Source: Acetatifactor aquisgranensis (lineage in GTDB: Bacteria; Bacillota; Clostridia; Lachnospirales; Lachnospiraceae). Taken from it: DNA of 64,000 nucleotides. Below, one piece after another: positions 23,294 to 31,885 of the stretch; within the stretch, counting starts at the first letter, position 1, and the number at the start of each line of letters is the position of its first letter. Location of the stretch: positions 62,001 through 126,000 of the forward strand of contig NZ_CALPDH010000017.1 of the NCBI RefSeq assembly GCF_943193215.1, given 5' to 3'. The notes under the pieces were generated by a model. That model had not been told where the DNA came from and ran no database searches. It was given only the letters and a program-made list of their open reading frames with translations. Made by a program: the position numbers and the translations under genes.

Positions 23294-25591
23294 ATGGAAC
23301 AGAAAGAATATAAATCTATCAATAAATCCGTCCGCAAAAAAGACGCCATGCAGCTGCTTCTGGGAAAGGCGGTGTATATGGACGATATCGCGCCTGGTGA
23401 CGCGCTGGCAGTAAAGCTTCTGCGCAGTCCCCACGCCAATGCCATTGTCCGGGAAATCGACACGTCGATTGCAAAGAAAGTGCCGGGAATCGTGGATATC
23501 TATACCTGGGAGGACGTGCCCTCCACCAGGTTCGCCATTGCGGGACAGACCTATCCGGAGCCCTCTCCCTATGACCGCCTGATCATTGACCGCCATGTGC
23601 GCTTCGTGGGAGACGCGGTGGCCATTATCGCGGCGGAGTCGGAAAAAGCCGCCTGCAGGGCCATGAAACTGATCAAGGTGGAATACGAAGTGCTGGAGCC
23701 GGTTCTGGATTTCCGCACAGCCAGGGACAATTCCGTCCTGGTGCACCCCGAGGAGGACTGGTATCCGCCCTGTGAAGTGGGCGGCGACAACAGACGCAAC
23801 CTGGTGGCCAGCGACACCAGCTCCCAGGGGGATGTGGAGGCGGTGCTGGAGCAGTGCCATATCCGGCTGGACCGCACTTTCCATACAAAGGCTTTCAATC
23901 AGGCCATGATGGAGACTTTCCGCACCTATACCCGTCTTGACCGCTACGGACGGCTTCATGTGGTGTCCTCCACGCAGATAGTCTTCCACTGCCGCCGCAT
24001 CCTCTCCCGGGCCCTGGGCATTCCAAAGAGCCGGATTCGGGTGGAAAAGCCCCGAATCGGCGGCGGATTCGGAGCCAAACAGACCGCGGTCTGCGAAGTC
24101 TATCCCGCTTTTGTGACCCTGCGGACCGGGAGAGCGGCCAAGCTGATCTACACCCGGGAAGAGGCCCAGATCGCAGGTTCTCCCCGGCATGAGATGGAAA
24201 TCCGCGTGCGCCTGGGAGCCGACAGGGACGGCAGAATCCGTGCGCTGGACTTATATACCCTGTCCAATACCGGCGCCTACGGAGAGCATGGCCCGACTAC
24301 GGTGGGCCTTTCCGGCCACAAATCTATCCCGCTGTATACAGGCGGCCTGGAAGCCTGGCGGTTCGGCTATGATGTGGTATACACGAACACCTGTGCAGCC
24401 GGCGCCTACCGGGGCTACGGTGCGACACAGGGAATCTTCGCCCTGGAGACCACGGTCAACGAGCTGGCGGAGAAGCTGGGAATAGATCCCACAAAGCTCC
24501 GTGACCGGAACATGGTCAGGGAGGGCATGCGCATGCCGGCTTATTATGACGAGACGGCCAATGCCTGCGCCCTGGACCGCTGTATGGAGCATTGCAGGAA
24601 AATGTTCTGCTGGGAGGAGAAGTACCCCGTCAGGGATATGGGGAACGGAAAGGTCCGGACGGCCGGTGTGGCCATGGCCATGCAGGGCTCCGGAATCTCC
24701 CATGTGGACGTGGGCTCCGCCACTGTCAGGCTGGACGAGGACGGCCACTATAATCTCCTCATCGGAGCGGCGGACATGGGCACCGGCTGCGATACGATTC
24801 TGGCCCAGATGGTGGCCGAGTGCATGGAATGCGATGTGGAAGATGTGGCTGTCTTTGGCGCGGATACCGACGCCTCGCCTTACGATTCCGGATCCTATGC
24901 CTCCTCAACCACTTACATCACCGGAAAAGCCGTGGAAAAGGCCTGTGGGGATCTGAGGAAAAAGATTTGTGCCATCGCTGCCGAAATGATGGAATGCGAT
25001 GTGGAAGAAGTGGCATTTGAAAGAAACCAGGTGCGCAGCGTCAAAACGGAGCAGACGGTCAGCCTGTCGGACATCGCTTACAGGACCCAGGCGTTCAGTT
25101 CGAAATCCGCAGAGGCCAGCGCCACCCATTCGTCGCCGGTGTCCCCGCCGCCCTATATGGTGGGCATGGTGGAGATTGAGCTGGACAGGCTCACAGGGCA
25201 GGTGACCATACTGGATTACATGGCTGTAGTGGACTGCGGCATTCCCATCAATCCCGCTCTGGCGCGGATTCAGGCGGAAGGGGGCATCGTACAGGGGATT
25301 GGGCATACGCTTTTTGAGAATGTGCATTACGACCGAAAGGGCTGCCTGGCGGAGTCCTCTTTCCTGCAGTATAAGTTGCCCACCCGCCTGGACATGGGCA
25401 GACTTCGGGTGGAGTTTGAGAACAGCTATGAGCCCACCGGACCTTTTGGGGCGAAGTCCATCGGCGAGATTGTCATCAACACACCGGCCCCGGCCATTGC
25501 CCACGCCATCTACAGGGCCACGGGAGTCTGGCACAGGGAGCTGCCCATCACTCCGGAGCAGATTCATGTAAACATTGACATTAAACCGTAA
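23294..25591 (+). CDS. Xanthine dehydrogenase-family molybdopterin-binding subunit
   Basis: A 765-residue molybdenum-binding subunit. The start is ATG 23294 behind GAGG with 7-nt spacing; longer in-frame extensions overlap the iron-sulfur gene and are unlikely. Family motifs are GGGFGAK from residue 256, GAYRGYGATQ (cofactor region), and GAKSIGE with E725 at the place of the catalytic glutamate. The N-terminal small domain begins GKAVYMDDIAP. It hydroxylates a purine or other N-heterocycle using molybdopterin cytosine dinucleotide, with electrons passing to the two upstream subunits. The exact substrate cannot be read; the purine permease at 16.2 kb favours an oxopurine. No in-frame TGA is present, so it is not a selenoprotein. 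Confidence 0.9.
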   Translation: MEQKEYKSINKSVRKKDAMQLLLGKAVYMDDIAPGDALAVKLLRSPHANAIVREIDTSIAKKVPGIVDIYTWEDVPSTRFAIAGQTYPEPSPYDRLIIDRHVRFVGDAVAIIAAESEKAACRAMKLIKVEYEVLEPVLDFRTARDNSVLVHPEEDWYPPCEVGGDNRRNLVASDTSSQGDVEAVLEQCHIRLDRTFHTKAFNQAMMETFRTYTRLDRYGRLHVVSSTQIVFHCRRILSRALGIPKSRIRVEKPRIGGGFGAKQTAVCEVYPAFVTLRTGRAAKLIYTREEAQIAGSPRHEMEIRVRLGADRDGRIRALDLYTLSNTGAYGEHGPTTVGLSGHKSIPLYTGGLEAWRFGYDVVYTNTCAAGAYRGYGATQGIFALETTVNELAEKLGIDPTKLRDRNMVREGMRMPAYYDETANACALDRCMEHCRKMFCWEEKYPVRDMGNGKVRTAGVAMAMQGSGISHVDVGSATVRLDEDGHYNLLIGAADMGTGCDTILAQMVAECMECDVEDVAVFGADTDASPYDSGSYASSTTYITGKAVEKACGDLRKKICAIAAEMMECDVEEVAFERNQVRSVKTEQTVSLSDIAYRTQAFSSKSAEASATHSSPVSPPPYMVGMVEIELDRLTGQVTILDYMAVVDCGIPINPALARIQAEGGIVQGIGHTLFENVHYDRKGCLAESSFLQYKLPTRLDMGRLRVEFENSYEPTGPFGAKSIGEIVINTPAPAIAHAIYRATGVWHRELPITPEQIHVNIDIKP

Positions 25592-25630
25592 AAAGCTTAA
25601 AATATGGGAAAACAGCTTGGAGGTGGGAGG

Positions 25631-26071
25631 ATGCAGATATCCAGCCGGTTCACGATTGCCATCCACATATTTGCCTGTATGGAAACCTTTGGAAAGGATT
25701 ATAAGATTACCAGCGATTTCCTTGCATCCAGCATCAATGTCAACCCGGTCATCATACGGAAGATTCTTTCCCAGCTGAAAAACGCCGGGCTGATTGAGGT
25801 GGCCCGGGGGACAGGGGGCACGACGGCGGCCAGGCCCATAGACCAGATTACATTTTATGATGTATATCTGGCGGTAGACCTGCTGGAGGAGGGGGAGCTG
25901 TTCCATTTCCATGAAAATCCCAACCCGGACTGTCCGGTGGGAAGAAATATCCATACTGTGCTGGACGGCAAGCTCGTGGATATCCAGGAGGCCATGGAAA
26001 ATGAAATGAAGAAATATACGATTGCGGATGTGGCGGATGGCCTGAAGCATTGCCCCGGTATCGCGGGATAG
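25631..26071 (+). CDS. Rrf2-family transcriptional regulator
   Basis: A 146-residue Rrf2-type winged-helix protein beginning MQISSRFTIAIHIFACMETF, the usual family start; GGAGG lies 7 nt before this ATG, so the earlier in-frame ATG at 25604 is not chosen. The helix-turn-helix covers about residues 25-50 (KITSDFLASSINVNPVIIRK), and the wing is ARGTGGTTAARP. Only scattered cysteines are present (C16, C101, C141), in the NPDCPVGR context seen in YwnA-like members rather than the iron-sulfur IscR or NsrR type. It lies 39 nt after the hydroxylase gene and may be co-transcribed and regulate the operon (inference). Confidence 0.87.
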   Translation: MQISSRFTIAIHIFACMETFGKDYKITSDFLASSINVNPVIIRKILSQLKNAGLIEVARGTGGTTAARPIDQITFYDVYLAVDLLEEGELFHFHENPNPDCPVGRNIHTVLDGKLVDIQEAMENEMKKYTIADVADGLKHCPGIAG

Positions 26072-26077
26072 AGAGAG

Positions 26078-26119
26078 GCGCTTTGTGATCGGTTCTGCCG
26101 TCACAGAGTGCTTTTTCCT
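26078..26119 (+). terminator. Rho-independent terminator after the hydroxylase operon
   Basis: An 11-bp stem (26078-26088 with 26101-26111, two G-T pairs) with a 12-nt loop is followed by TTTTT. It closes the hydroxylase-Rrf2 transcript. Confidence 0.7.
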
Positions 26120-26149
26120 TAAAAAGCAAATAAGCGGCGGGGATATTTT

Positions 26150-26345
26150 GGACTTGATAAATCATATCCGATCAATGATTTCGCGCTGATTCCCCGCTAC
26201 GCCGTGCTGGACTACCGTGTGACCACCGGCCTGCCCGGGCAGATTACGGCCACCACCGGGATGGACGCGCTGACCCACGCGGTGGAGGCCTACATCGGAG
26301 GCAGCACCACGAAGCTGACCCGCAGGATGGCAGAGGAGGCGGTAT
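26150..26345 (+). pseudogene. Iron-containing alcohol dehydrogenase fragment
   Basis: The frame reads FALIPRYAVLDYRV then TATTGMDALTHAVEAYIGG, the central signature of iron-dependent alcohol dehydrogenases (about residues 160-220 of a 380-residue enzyme). Both the NAD-binding N-terminus and the metal-binding C-terminus are gone. The match stops near 26345, where an aldehyde dehydrogenase sequence begins in another frame. It is clearly a remnant, with no start codon or ribosome binding site. Confidence 0.65.
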
Positions 26346-26823
26346 GCCGGATAAGCTTGTGTACGGAGGCGAGGCGGATTCGGACAGACTGCGGATCGCG
26401 CCTACAGTGATGGACAATGTGACCGGGGAGGACGCGGTGATGCAGGAGGAGATTTTCGGCCCCATCCTGCCGGTGCTTACCTTTGATGAAATCGGGCAGG
26501 CTTTTGATTTTGTGCGGGGGAGAGAGAAACCGCTGGCTGCCTATCTGTTTACGAGAGATAAAAATACGGAAAAACGATTTCTGGAGACAGTGTCTTTCGG
26601 CGGAGGATGCGTGAATGACACCATCATGCATCTGGCCACATCCCGGATGGGTTTCGGAGGCGTTGGGAACAGCGGAATGGGTTCCTATCACGGGCGGAAG
26701 AGCTTCAAGACTTTCACCCACGAGAAAAATGTCCTGAAAAAATACGGCTGGATCGACATGCCTTTGCGGTACCAGCCGTATAACAGGAAAAAAGATGGAT
26801 TGATTCGTATGTTCCTGAAATGA
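26344..26823 (+). pseudogene. Aldehyde dehydrogenase C-terminal fragment
   Basis: The 159-residue frame matches the last third of an NAD(P)-aldehyde dehydrogenase: APTVMDNV, then MQEEIFGPILPVLTF, and near the end GGGCVNDTIMH and GNSGMGSYHGRKSF. The nucleotide-binding domain and the catalytic cysteine are missing. The ATG at 26344 is internal to the original gene. The direct join to the alcohol dehydrogenase fragment indicates a deletion that removed most of both genes. The C-terminal tail (residues about 140-159) is basic and resembles the membrane-associated tail of class 3-type enzymes. Confidence 0.7.
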
Positions 26824-26848
26824 CAGTCCTGAAAAACAGTCATATGTA

Positions 26849-27238
26849 CTAATTGCGGACACATGCCAGAATGACTTTGACTGGTGCTCCATCAGTGGAA
26901 CAGATTCGGTATGCCCCGGCAGCCTCGGGAACGATGCAGGTCTCCGCATAGTGCAGTTCCAGAGGCGGGAACCCGGCAGTTTCGCTGATAAGCGTGACGG
27001 ATTCCCCCTCTACCAGATTCATCACATGGTCATGATTCCGAATACAGGATTCTCCGTAAGGTCTCGCCGGATGGTTTCATCGATTTCTTCCGGCGGCAAG
27101 GCCAGATCGTCGCTGTGAATCACCGTCGCTGTCTCCGAAAGGGGAAACAGACCTTTCAGTTCCTCCTGATTCACGCCCGGATAGCATTCCGCTACGATGA
27201 CGGTTTCGGCCCGTCCGGCGCAAAGGCGGGAAAAACAT
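26849..27238 (-). pseudogene. Class I mannose-6-phosphate isomerase-like remnant
   Basis: On the minus strand two frames resemble parts of a class I mannose-6-phosphate isomerase-like protein. The upstream part reads AETVIVAECYPGVNQEELKG and ends in a frameshift stop after DLTENPVFGIMTM. The downstream part reads HVMNLVEGESVTLI and HYAETCIVPEAAGAYRI, then ends ILACVRN. The domain between them is missing and the frame changes near 27030, so no functional enzyme is possible. Assignment is from remembered family patterns and is moderate. Confidence 0.5.
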
Positions 27239-27536
27239 TCCCGGATGCATCCTGATCAATACTTTCGATACGCCGCTGCTCTATATGGGAGAGATGAAGA
27301 GTCATCCTATTGTGCTGTGCGGCACCATGGAAGATGAACATTCCATGGAGAGGAACAATCGCCGTCCCGTGTACAGCTGGGTTATGAATAATACCTGGGA
27401 GACGAATTTCAAGATGGACCTGTCCGGTTTCGGAGAGTTCCGTTACAGCCTGGAACTGCGGGAGGGTTCGTTGGAAGAGAATCTTCAGAAGCTGAAAGAA
27501 AACGATTTGGGCACGACGGCCTTTATCGTCGGGTAA
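27219..27536 (+). pseudogene. GH38 alpha-mannosidase C-terminal fragment
   Basis: The frame reads INTFDTPLLYMGEMK, then SWVMNNTWETNFKMD and GFGEFRYSLEL, a pattern found in the C-terminal beta domain of GH38 alpha-mannosidases. About 100 residues remain of a protein that should have about 900; the catalytic domain is absent. The intact GH38 gene at 33798 is a different copy. It overlaps the end of the mannose-6-phosphate isomerase-like remnant, showing the join of two decayed genes. Confidence 0.5.
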
Positions 27537-27635
27537 CCGCGCGGTTATCATGGATTTCCGGCGCCGGCCGCAAAAGAAGTGCGGGAACATATATCAGGAA
27601 AGAGCCCGCTGTCGGCGGGCAGATGGGAGAGGGAT

Positions 27636-28625
27636 ATGGAAAAAGGGCATTCCATAAAAAGATTTCGGTTCGCCATTATGGGAGCGGGGAATATTGCCGG
27701 CAGGTTCTGCCATGCGGCGGGGCTGGTGCCGGGAGCCGTGGTGACGGCGGTAGCCAGCAAATCCGCGGAGCAGGCGGAGGCGTTCGCCGCAAAGAACGGC
27801 ATCTGCCATGCCTACGGCGACTACGAACAGATGCTGAAAGAGGAGAGGCCTGACTGTGTGTACATCGCGGTGTTGCCAAGCGACCATTTCCGCCTGTGCA
27901 TGCTCTGCATGGAATATGATACCCCCGTGTTGTGCGAAAAGGCTATGTTCACCGGGGGCGCGGAGGCGAAGCGCCTGTTTGCCGAGGCGGAAAAGAGAGG
28001 CGTATTCGCTATGGAGGCCCTGTGGAGCTTCTTCCTGCCGCCTCTTGGGCAGGTGAAGAAGTGGATGGAAGAGGGCCGCGTGGGAGAATTGACCCATGTG
28101 GATTTTTCCATCGGATTTCTTGCCGAGAAAAATCCCGCCAACCGTTTTTTTGACAAGAAGCTGGCAGGCGGAGCCGCATATGATATCACGGTCTACGCCT
28201 ACGAAATCGTGGCGCATCTGATGGGCCAAAGTCCCTCCGGCATCCAGGTGGCCGCAAGGTGGGGAGAGACGGGTGTGGATGTGACGGACCATGTGGTGCT
28301 CCAGTACCCGGGCTGCATGGCCACGCTCACTGCCAGTATCGTGGCGTCGATGGAAGACAGACTTGTGGTATATGGAAGCCAGGGAAGAATCGTTCTTCCC
28401 GCGCCTCACTATGGGAGCGAGGCCTTTCTGTACGACGCAAAAGGAGAGCTGACAGAGCATTTCCGGGACCAGGTCACCCAAAACGGTTTTACCTACGAGA
28501 TTCAGGAGGTCATGGACTGCATCCGCGCAGGCAGGCTCCAGAGCCCGACGGCTTCCTGGGAGATGACCACGCGTTGCGCGGAGCTGTTTGATCGGATTGA
28601 AGCCACAAAAGACAGCGGATTGTAA
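27636..28625 (+). CDS. Gfo/Idh/MocA-family oxidoreductase
   Basis: A 329-residue NAD(P)-dependent sugar oxidoreductase. I chose ATG 27636, which has GGAGAGGG just upstream, over an earlier in-frame start at 27579. The Rossmann motif is GAGNIAGRF near residue 17, and CEKAM occupies the place of the family's EKP motif, whose lysine contacts the cofactor and substrate. The C-terminal alpha/beta domain contains GGAAYDITVYAYEI, the usual catalytic-site helix region. Such enzymes oxidise or reduce inositols, sugars or trans-dihydrodiols; the substrate here is unknown. The gene is followed 17 nt later by the convergent kinase-like gene. Confidence 0.85.
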   Translation: MEKGHSIKRFRFAIMGAGNIAGRFCHAAGLVPGAVVTAVASKSAEQAEAFAAKNGICHAYGDYEQMLKEERPDCVYIAVLPSDHFRLCMLCMEYDTPVLCEKAMFTGGAEAKRLFAEAEKRGVFAMEALWSFFLPPLGQVKKWMEEGRVGELTHVDFSIGFLAEKNPANRFFDKKLAGGAAYDITVYAYEIVAHLMGQSPSGIQVAARWGETGVDVTDHVVLQYPGCMATLTASIVASMEDRLVVYGSQGRIVLPAPHYGSEAFLYDAKGELTEHFRDQVTQNGFTYEIQEVMDCIRAGRLQSPTASWEMTTRCAELFDRIEATKDSGL

Positions 28626-28642
28626 TGGGAAAGGGTTCCCGC

Positions 28643-29635
28643 TTATCGGGAGGCAGCCCCATGAGAGAAAGCCTCTTTCAGATACGCCATCTGCAGCCTT
28701 GCATCCCCCGCTTCGTGGGAGGCGTTTTCCGGCTCATTATATTCTTCCTGGTATACATAGGAATTCCAGAGGCGGTTCAAAAGGGTATAGACGCTGCGCC
28801 GGATACGGCTGGCATCGTCCCAGGCGAGAGGGCGGCCGTATCCCTCCCAAAAAGCAGCCTCGCCGTAAGACCATTGGATGGAGGAAAACTCAAAGTCCGT
28901 GTCCCCCCAGAGCGCTCTGTCCGCGTCGATGATGGCGGCAAATTCAGGGCGCTCCGTGTGGGTGCGGATCAGGATATTTCCGAACCAGAAATCTGTATGG
29001 ACCAGGCGGGGCTTTTTTATTTCGTCAAGGTAAGGGGCTGCCTTTTCAAACAGCAGCCGGATTTCTCCGTGCTCTTCCGGGCTGAAAATCGACGTGGGGA
29101 CGCCCACTTTTTCCCATTCGTGCAGTTCGTGGGCCAGGGCATCGCTCCAGCGGCTGAATCCGCCGCCGCGCTTCACATCTACGATTCGTCCGAAGCGGGG
29201 CGCTGAAATGTCGTGAAGCTTTGCTGTGGCAGCGCCGATGTCCCGGACGATGCGGTCCTTGTCCTGAGAATCCAATTCCGTTTCGCTCATGGGATGGCTC
29301 GGTATGTAGCGGACGAACATGAAATCCCGGTCCAGAAGCGTCTTCGATGTATCTGCTATCATGATTTCCGATGTAGGGATGCCCTGTGCGCCGCAAAGGG
29401 AATATACAGTTTCTTCCGCCTCCATCAAATGGTGCTCGAAGGGCATGAGCAGATGGCGGTTCACGGGGCCTGCCCGGAGAATCGTTTTTCCGTACTCTTC
29501 TGTCTCCACGAGATATGTGGTGTTGAACAGCCCGCCCGTCAGCGGATGCGCGGAAATGAGTTTGGCGCGCAGCGCTTCTGATACAAGCATGTTCAACTCA
29601 TAGTCTGTCAGTTCACGATATAATGATGATGCCAT
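28643..29635 (-). CDS. APH-fold phosphotransferase (aminoglycoside/choline kinase-like)
   Basis: A 330-residue protein with a kinase-like APH fold. The catalytic loop is LVHTDFWFGNILIRT, with the H-x-D-x4-N pattern, and the metal-binding aspartate is in AAIIDADRALWGD. The N-terminal lobe has GGLFNTTYLVET as nucleotide-binding loop and TILRAGP for the lysine strand region. Family members phosphorylate antibiotics, choline, sugars or amino acids such as methylthioribose and fructosamine. The setting among sugar genes makes a metabolite kinase more likely than resistance (inference). It is transcribed divergently from the aldo/keto reductase gene. Confidence 0.78.
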   Translation of the reverse strand: MASSLYRELTDYELNMLVSEALRAKLISAHPLTGGLFNTTYLVETEEYGKTILRAGPVNRHLLMPFEHHLMEAEETVYSLCGAQGIPTSEIMIADTSKTLLDRDFMFVRYIPSHPMSETELDSQDKDRIVRDIGAATAKLHDISAPRFGRIVDVKRGGGFSRWSDALAHELHEWEKVGVPTSIFSPEEHGEIRLLFEKAAPYLDEIKKPRLVHTDFWFGNILIRTHTERPEFAAIIDADRALWGDTDFEFSSIQWSYGEAAFWEGYGRPLAWDDASRIRRSVYTLLNRLWNSYVYQEEYNEPENASHEAGDARLQMAYLKEAFSHGAASR

Positions 29636-29789
29636 GTAAACTCTCCTTTTCCTGTTTGCGGCGTACCATGTCCGCTATCTTCCGTGATTCCTTAGTGCAA
29701 TCTCCATTCTTTGTCGATTATACTGCCGGAGGATGAAATGTCAAGAAAATTTCGCATTTCTGTCAGCGCGCTTATTTTGGGCAACCGGG

Positions 29790-29818
29790 TAGACAAGCCT
29801 GCTGCCATATGCTATAAA
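29790..29818 (+). promoter_or_regulatory. Promoter for aldo/keto reductase
   Basis: TAGACA (29790-29795) and TATAAA (29813-29818) are 17 nt apart, about 50 nt before the aldo/keto reductase ATG. Confidence 0.5.
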
Positions 29819-29871
29819 TACAATAAAGAATGCGAATCGGACAATTCGGAAAAAGCAGAGGAGGCAATAGG

Positions 29872-30891
29872 ATGGAAAAAAGGATACAAATACCGGATAC
29901 GGACCTGGCGGTCTACCCCATCGGGCTCGGAACAGGAGGCGCGGGGCTGGAGAGGGAGAGCGGGGCGGCAGAGAGGGTTTTCGATACCTATCTGGACTGC
30001 GGCGGGAATCTGATTGATACCGCCCATGTGTACTCGGACTGGGTGCCGGGGGAGCGGGCCAGGTCGGAGCGTGTGATCGGGGACTGGCTCGCAAAGAGCG
30101 GCAAGCGCAACCGGATCGTACTGATGACAAAGGGCGGTCATCCGGAGATCGCGGAGGGAGCGCCGAACAGGGGGCAGAGCCGGATGACCCGCGCGGATAT
30201 GCGGACAGATCTGGAGGACTCTTTGAGGAAACTGAGGACAGACCGCATCGATATCTATTTCTATCATCGGGACGACAGGCGCCAGACGGTGGAGGGGGAA
30301 ATCGAGGCCATGGAAGACTTCGTGCGGGAGGGCAAGATACGTTACTACGCGTGCTCTAACTGGGATGCGGACAGGATGCTGGAGGCGGTGGCTTACTGCC
30401 GCAAGAAAGGCTATCGGGGATTCGTGGCGGACCAGAGCCTGCTGAATATCGGGATGAAATATATGGACGATCTGGCGGACGCCACGCTGCGCTGCACAAG
30501 AGGGGAGGCATATCGGTTCCACATAGAGCATCCGGAGGTGCTGGAAATGCCTTTCTCAGGCAACTGCAACGGTTTCTTCCAGCAATTCCTGGCCGGGGAA
30601 TGGGAGAGGATAAAGGGAAGCGACTACAATACGGAGAAGAACCGGGAAGCCGCGGAGCGGATAAGGGAGCTGACAGAGAAGTATGGCTGTTCGGTGACAC
30701 AGGCAGTGATGGGGTTTTTCAGGTACCAGCCATTTGCCTGCGTGCCTCTGTACGCCACGTCCAGCCCGGCCCATGTGGCAGATGTGTGCGGTACGCTGGA
30801 GATTCCTTTCGCGGAAGAGGATTACCTCAGTTTCCTGCCTTCCGATAAGCCAGCGGAGTCCCTCCAAGGTTCTCCTGAAAGAAACGGTTAA
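29872..30891 (+). CDS. Aldo/keto reductase
   Basis: A 339-residue NADP(H)-dependent aldo/keto reductase. ATG 29872 lies 8 nt after GAGGAGG and is preferred to the in-frame ATG at 29830. The catalytic tetrad is present: D49 and Y54 (IDTAHVYSD), K87 (LMTKGG) and H132 (YFYHRDD). The insert after K87 is longer than in short-chain plant types and resembles the yhdN/iolS-like AKR group. The C-terminal 65 nt overlap the 3' end of the convergent AraC remnant, so the last 20 residues may be a recent extension created by deletion. Substrate is unknown; a sugar or inositol derivative fits the context. Confidence 0.85.
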   Translation: MEKRIQIPDTDLAVYPIGLGTGGAGLERESGAAERVFDTYLDCGGNLIDTAHVYSDWVPGERARSERVIGDWLAKSGKRNRIVLMTKGGHPEIAEGAPNRGQSRMTRADMRTDLEDSLRKLRTDRIDIYFYHRDDRRQTVEGEIEAMEDFVREGKIRYYACSNWDADRMLEAVAYCRKKGYRGFVADQSLLNIGMKYMDDLADATLRCTRGEAYRFHIEHPEVLEMPFSGNCNGFFQQFLAGEWERIKGSDYNTEKNREAAERIRELTEKYGCSVTQAVMGFFRYQPFACVPLYATSSPAHVADVCGTLEIPFAEEDYLSFLPSDKPAESLQGSPERNG

Positions 30892-31501
30892 AGCTGCGCT
30901 GACTGTTGAATCCCGCTTCTTCCCACACCCGTGTGACGGAGTAATCCGTGGTCCGGAGGAGCTGCAGGGCATAATCCAGGCGGATATGGTTCAGATACTG
31001 GCGGAAATTCATCTGCAGACGGTCAGAGAAAATGTGGGAAAGATAATACTTGCTGATATGAAGTTCCCTGGCCAGCTGCTCTAAGGTGAGCGGTTCCTGA
31101 AAATGTTCCGAGATATAATGTATGAGCCGATAGGTAATCCCGGTGTCTGCGGACAAATCGCGTTCCTGCAGATGCAGAGACGGCATCAGCAGGGCCAGGA
31201 GCACCTGAATCCAGGCGCTTTCCATCATGGAGAAATCCGTGGCGGAGGGCGCCTCTTTCTGTCCATGAATAAAAAGTCCTTTCAGGCGATTGGCGGAGAG
31301 CCAGACATCTGCCGGGAGGTCAGAGGCGGAAAGGAAGGGCGTGGACGGAATCTGCTTCTGGATGGAGCGGGCATGAAAACCTGTCATGGAAAGGGAGAAA
31401 ATCAGAAGAAGAATCTTATTTTCGGTAAAACGGCGGTAGCTGTGAATCAGGCCCGGAAAGATGACCGCGCAGTCTCCGGCGGTCAGAGTCTGCCTTGCCA
31501 A
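30827..31501 (-). pseudogene. AraC-family regulator, N-terminally truncated
   Basis: The 224-residue frame begins at TTG in the middle of the cupin sensor domain (LTAGDCAVIFPGLIHSYRRF), with a stop codon only about ten codons upstream. The first 35-40 residues of the usual sensor are missing. The C-terminal AraC DNA-binding domain (about 125-224) looks complete: LTLEQLARELHISKYYLSHI and VTRVWEEAGFNSQRSFNRFF are the two helix-turn-helix segments. The 5' loss coincides with an unrelated plus-strand fragment, which suggests a deletion joint near 31500. A shortened protein could bind DNA without ligand control. Confidence 0.6.
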
Positions 31502-31733
31502 TGCGGTGGAGTCCGGATATGAGGGATATCAGGAGTTTGCGGAATGGGCATTTGACGATGTGAAGGAAAGCGAATATGTAAATCGTTCGTTCTTCGCAGA
31601 GTCTGAAGAGGAAGCCCGGGAAATCCTGGAGGATTATCAGGAGTATCTGCGGACGAACCAAAACGGACAGATGCAGGAATTTCTTGACTATATGACAGAA
31701 CAGTCCAGGACCAGGGATGACTTTGCTTATTGA
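31500..31733 (+). pseudogene. Unassigned C-terminal protein fragment
   Basis: An acidic 78-residue stretch (GYEGYQEFAEWAFDDVKESE, later ending QSRTRDDFAY) remains open up to a stop at 31734. I do not recognise its family. It lacks a start codon and ribosome binding site of its own. Its left end falls at the proposed deletion joint with the AraC remnant. Confidence 0.3.
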
Positions 31734-31745
31734 TCTTTAAGAATG

Positions 31746-31779
31746 GCCGCCAGAATGATGCACGCATGGTTCTGGCGGC
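31746..31779. other. Perfect 10-bp hairpin without T tract
   Basis: GCCGCCAGAA and TTCTGGCGGC flank a 14-nt loop. Neither strand has a run of T residues after it, so it is not a standard terminator, though it may protect RNA ends. Confidence 0.35.
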
Positions 31780-31885
31780 TGTCCGCATCTGCCGGTTGAT
31801 TGCTGGAAAAAGGTATTATATACTAATCTGCAGAGCGATTGCAAATATCCATAATAACAGACAATGAAAGGAAATGGAGAGGGAC

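Noticed and set aside
23294..25591. Selenium-dependent molybdenum hydroxylase
   Set aside because: The subunit has no in-frame TGA and no selD or yqeB-type genes are nearby, although a labile selenium cofactor cannot be excluded by sequence.
23060..26104. Long minus-strand open frames across the molybdenum hydroxylase genes
   Set aside because: The plus strand encodes three subunits with complete cofactor motifs; the antisense frames are His/Pro/Arg-rich shadows.
31746..31779. Terminator at the 10-bp hairpin
   Set aside because: There is no T tract on either strand after the stem.
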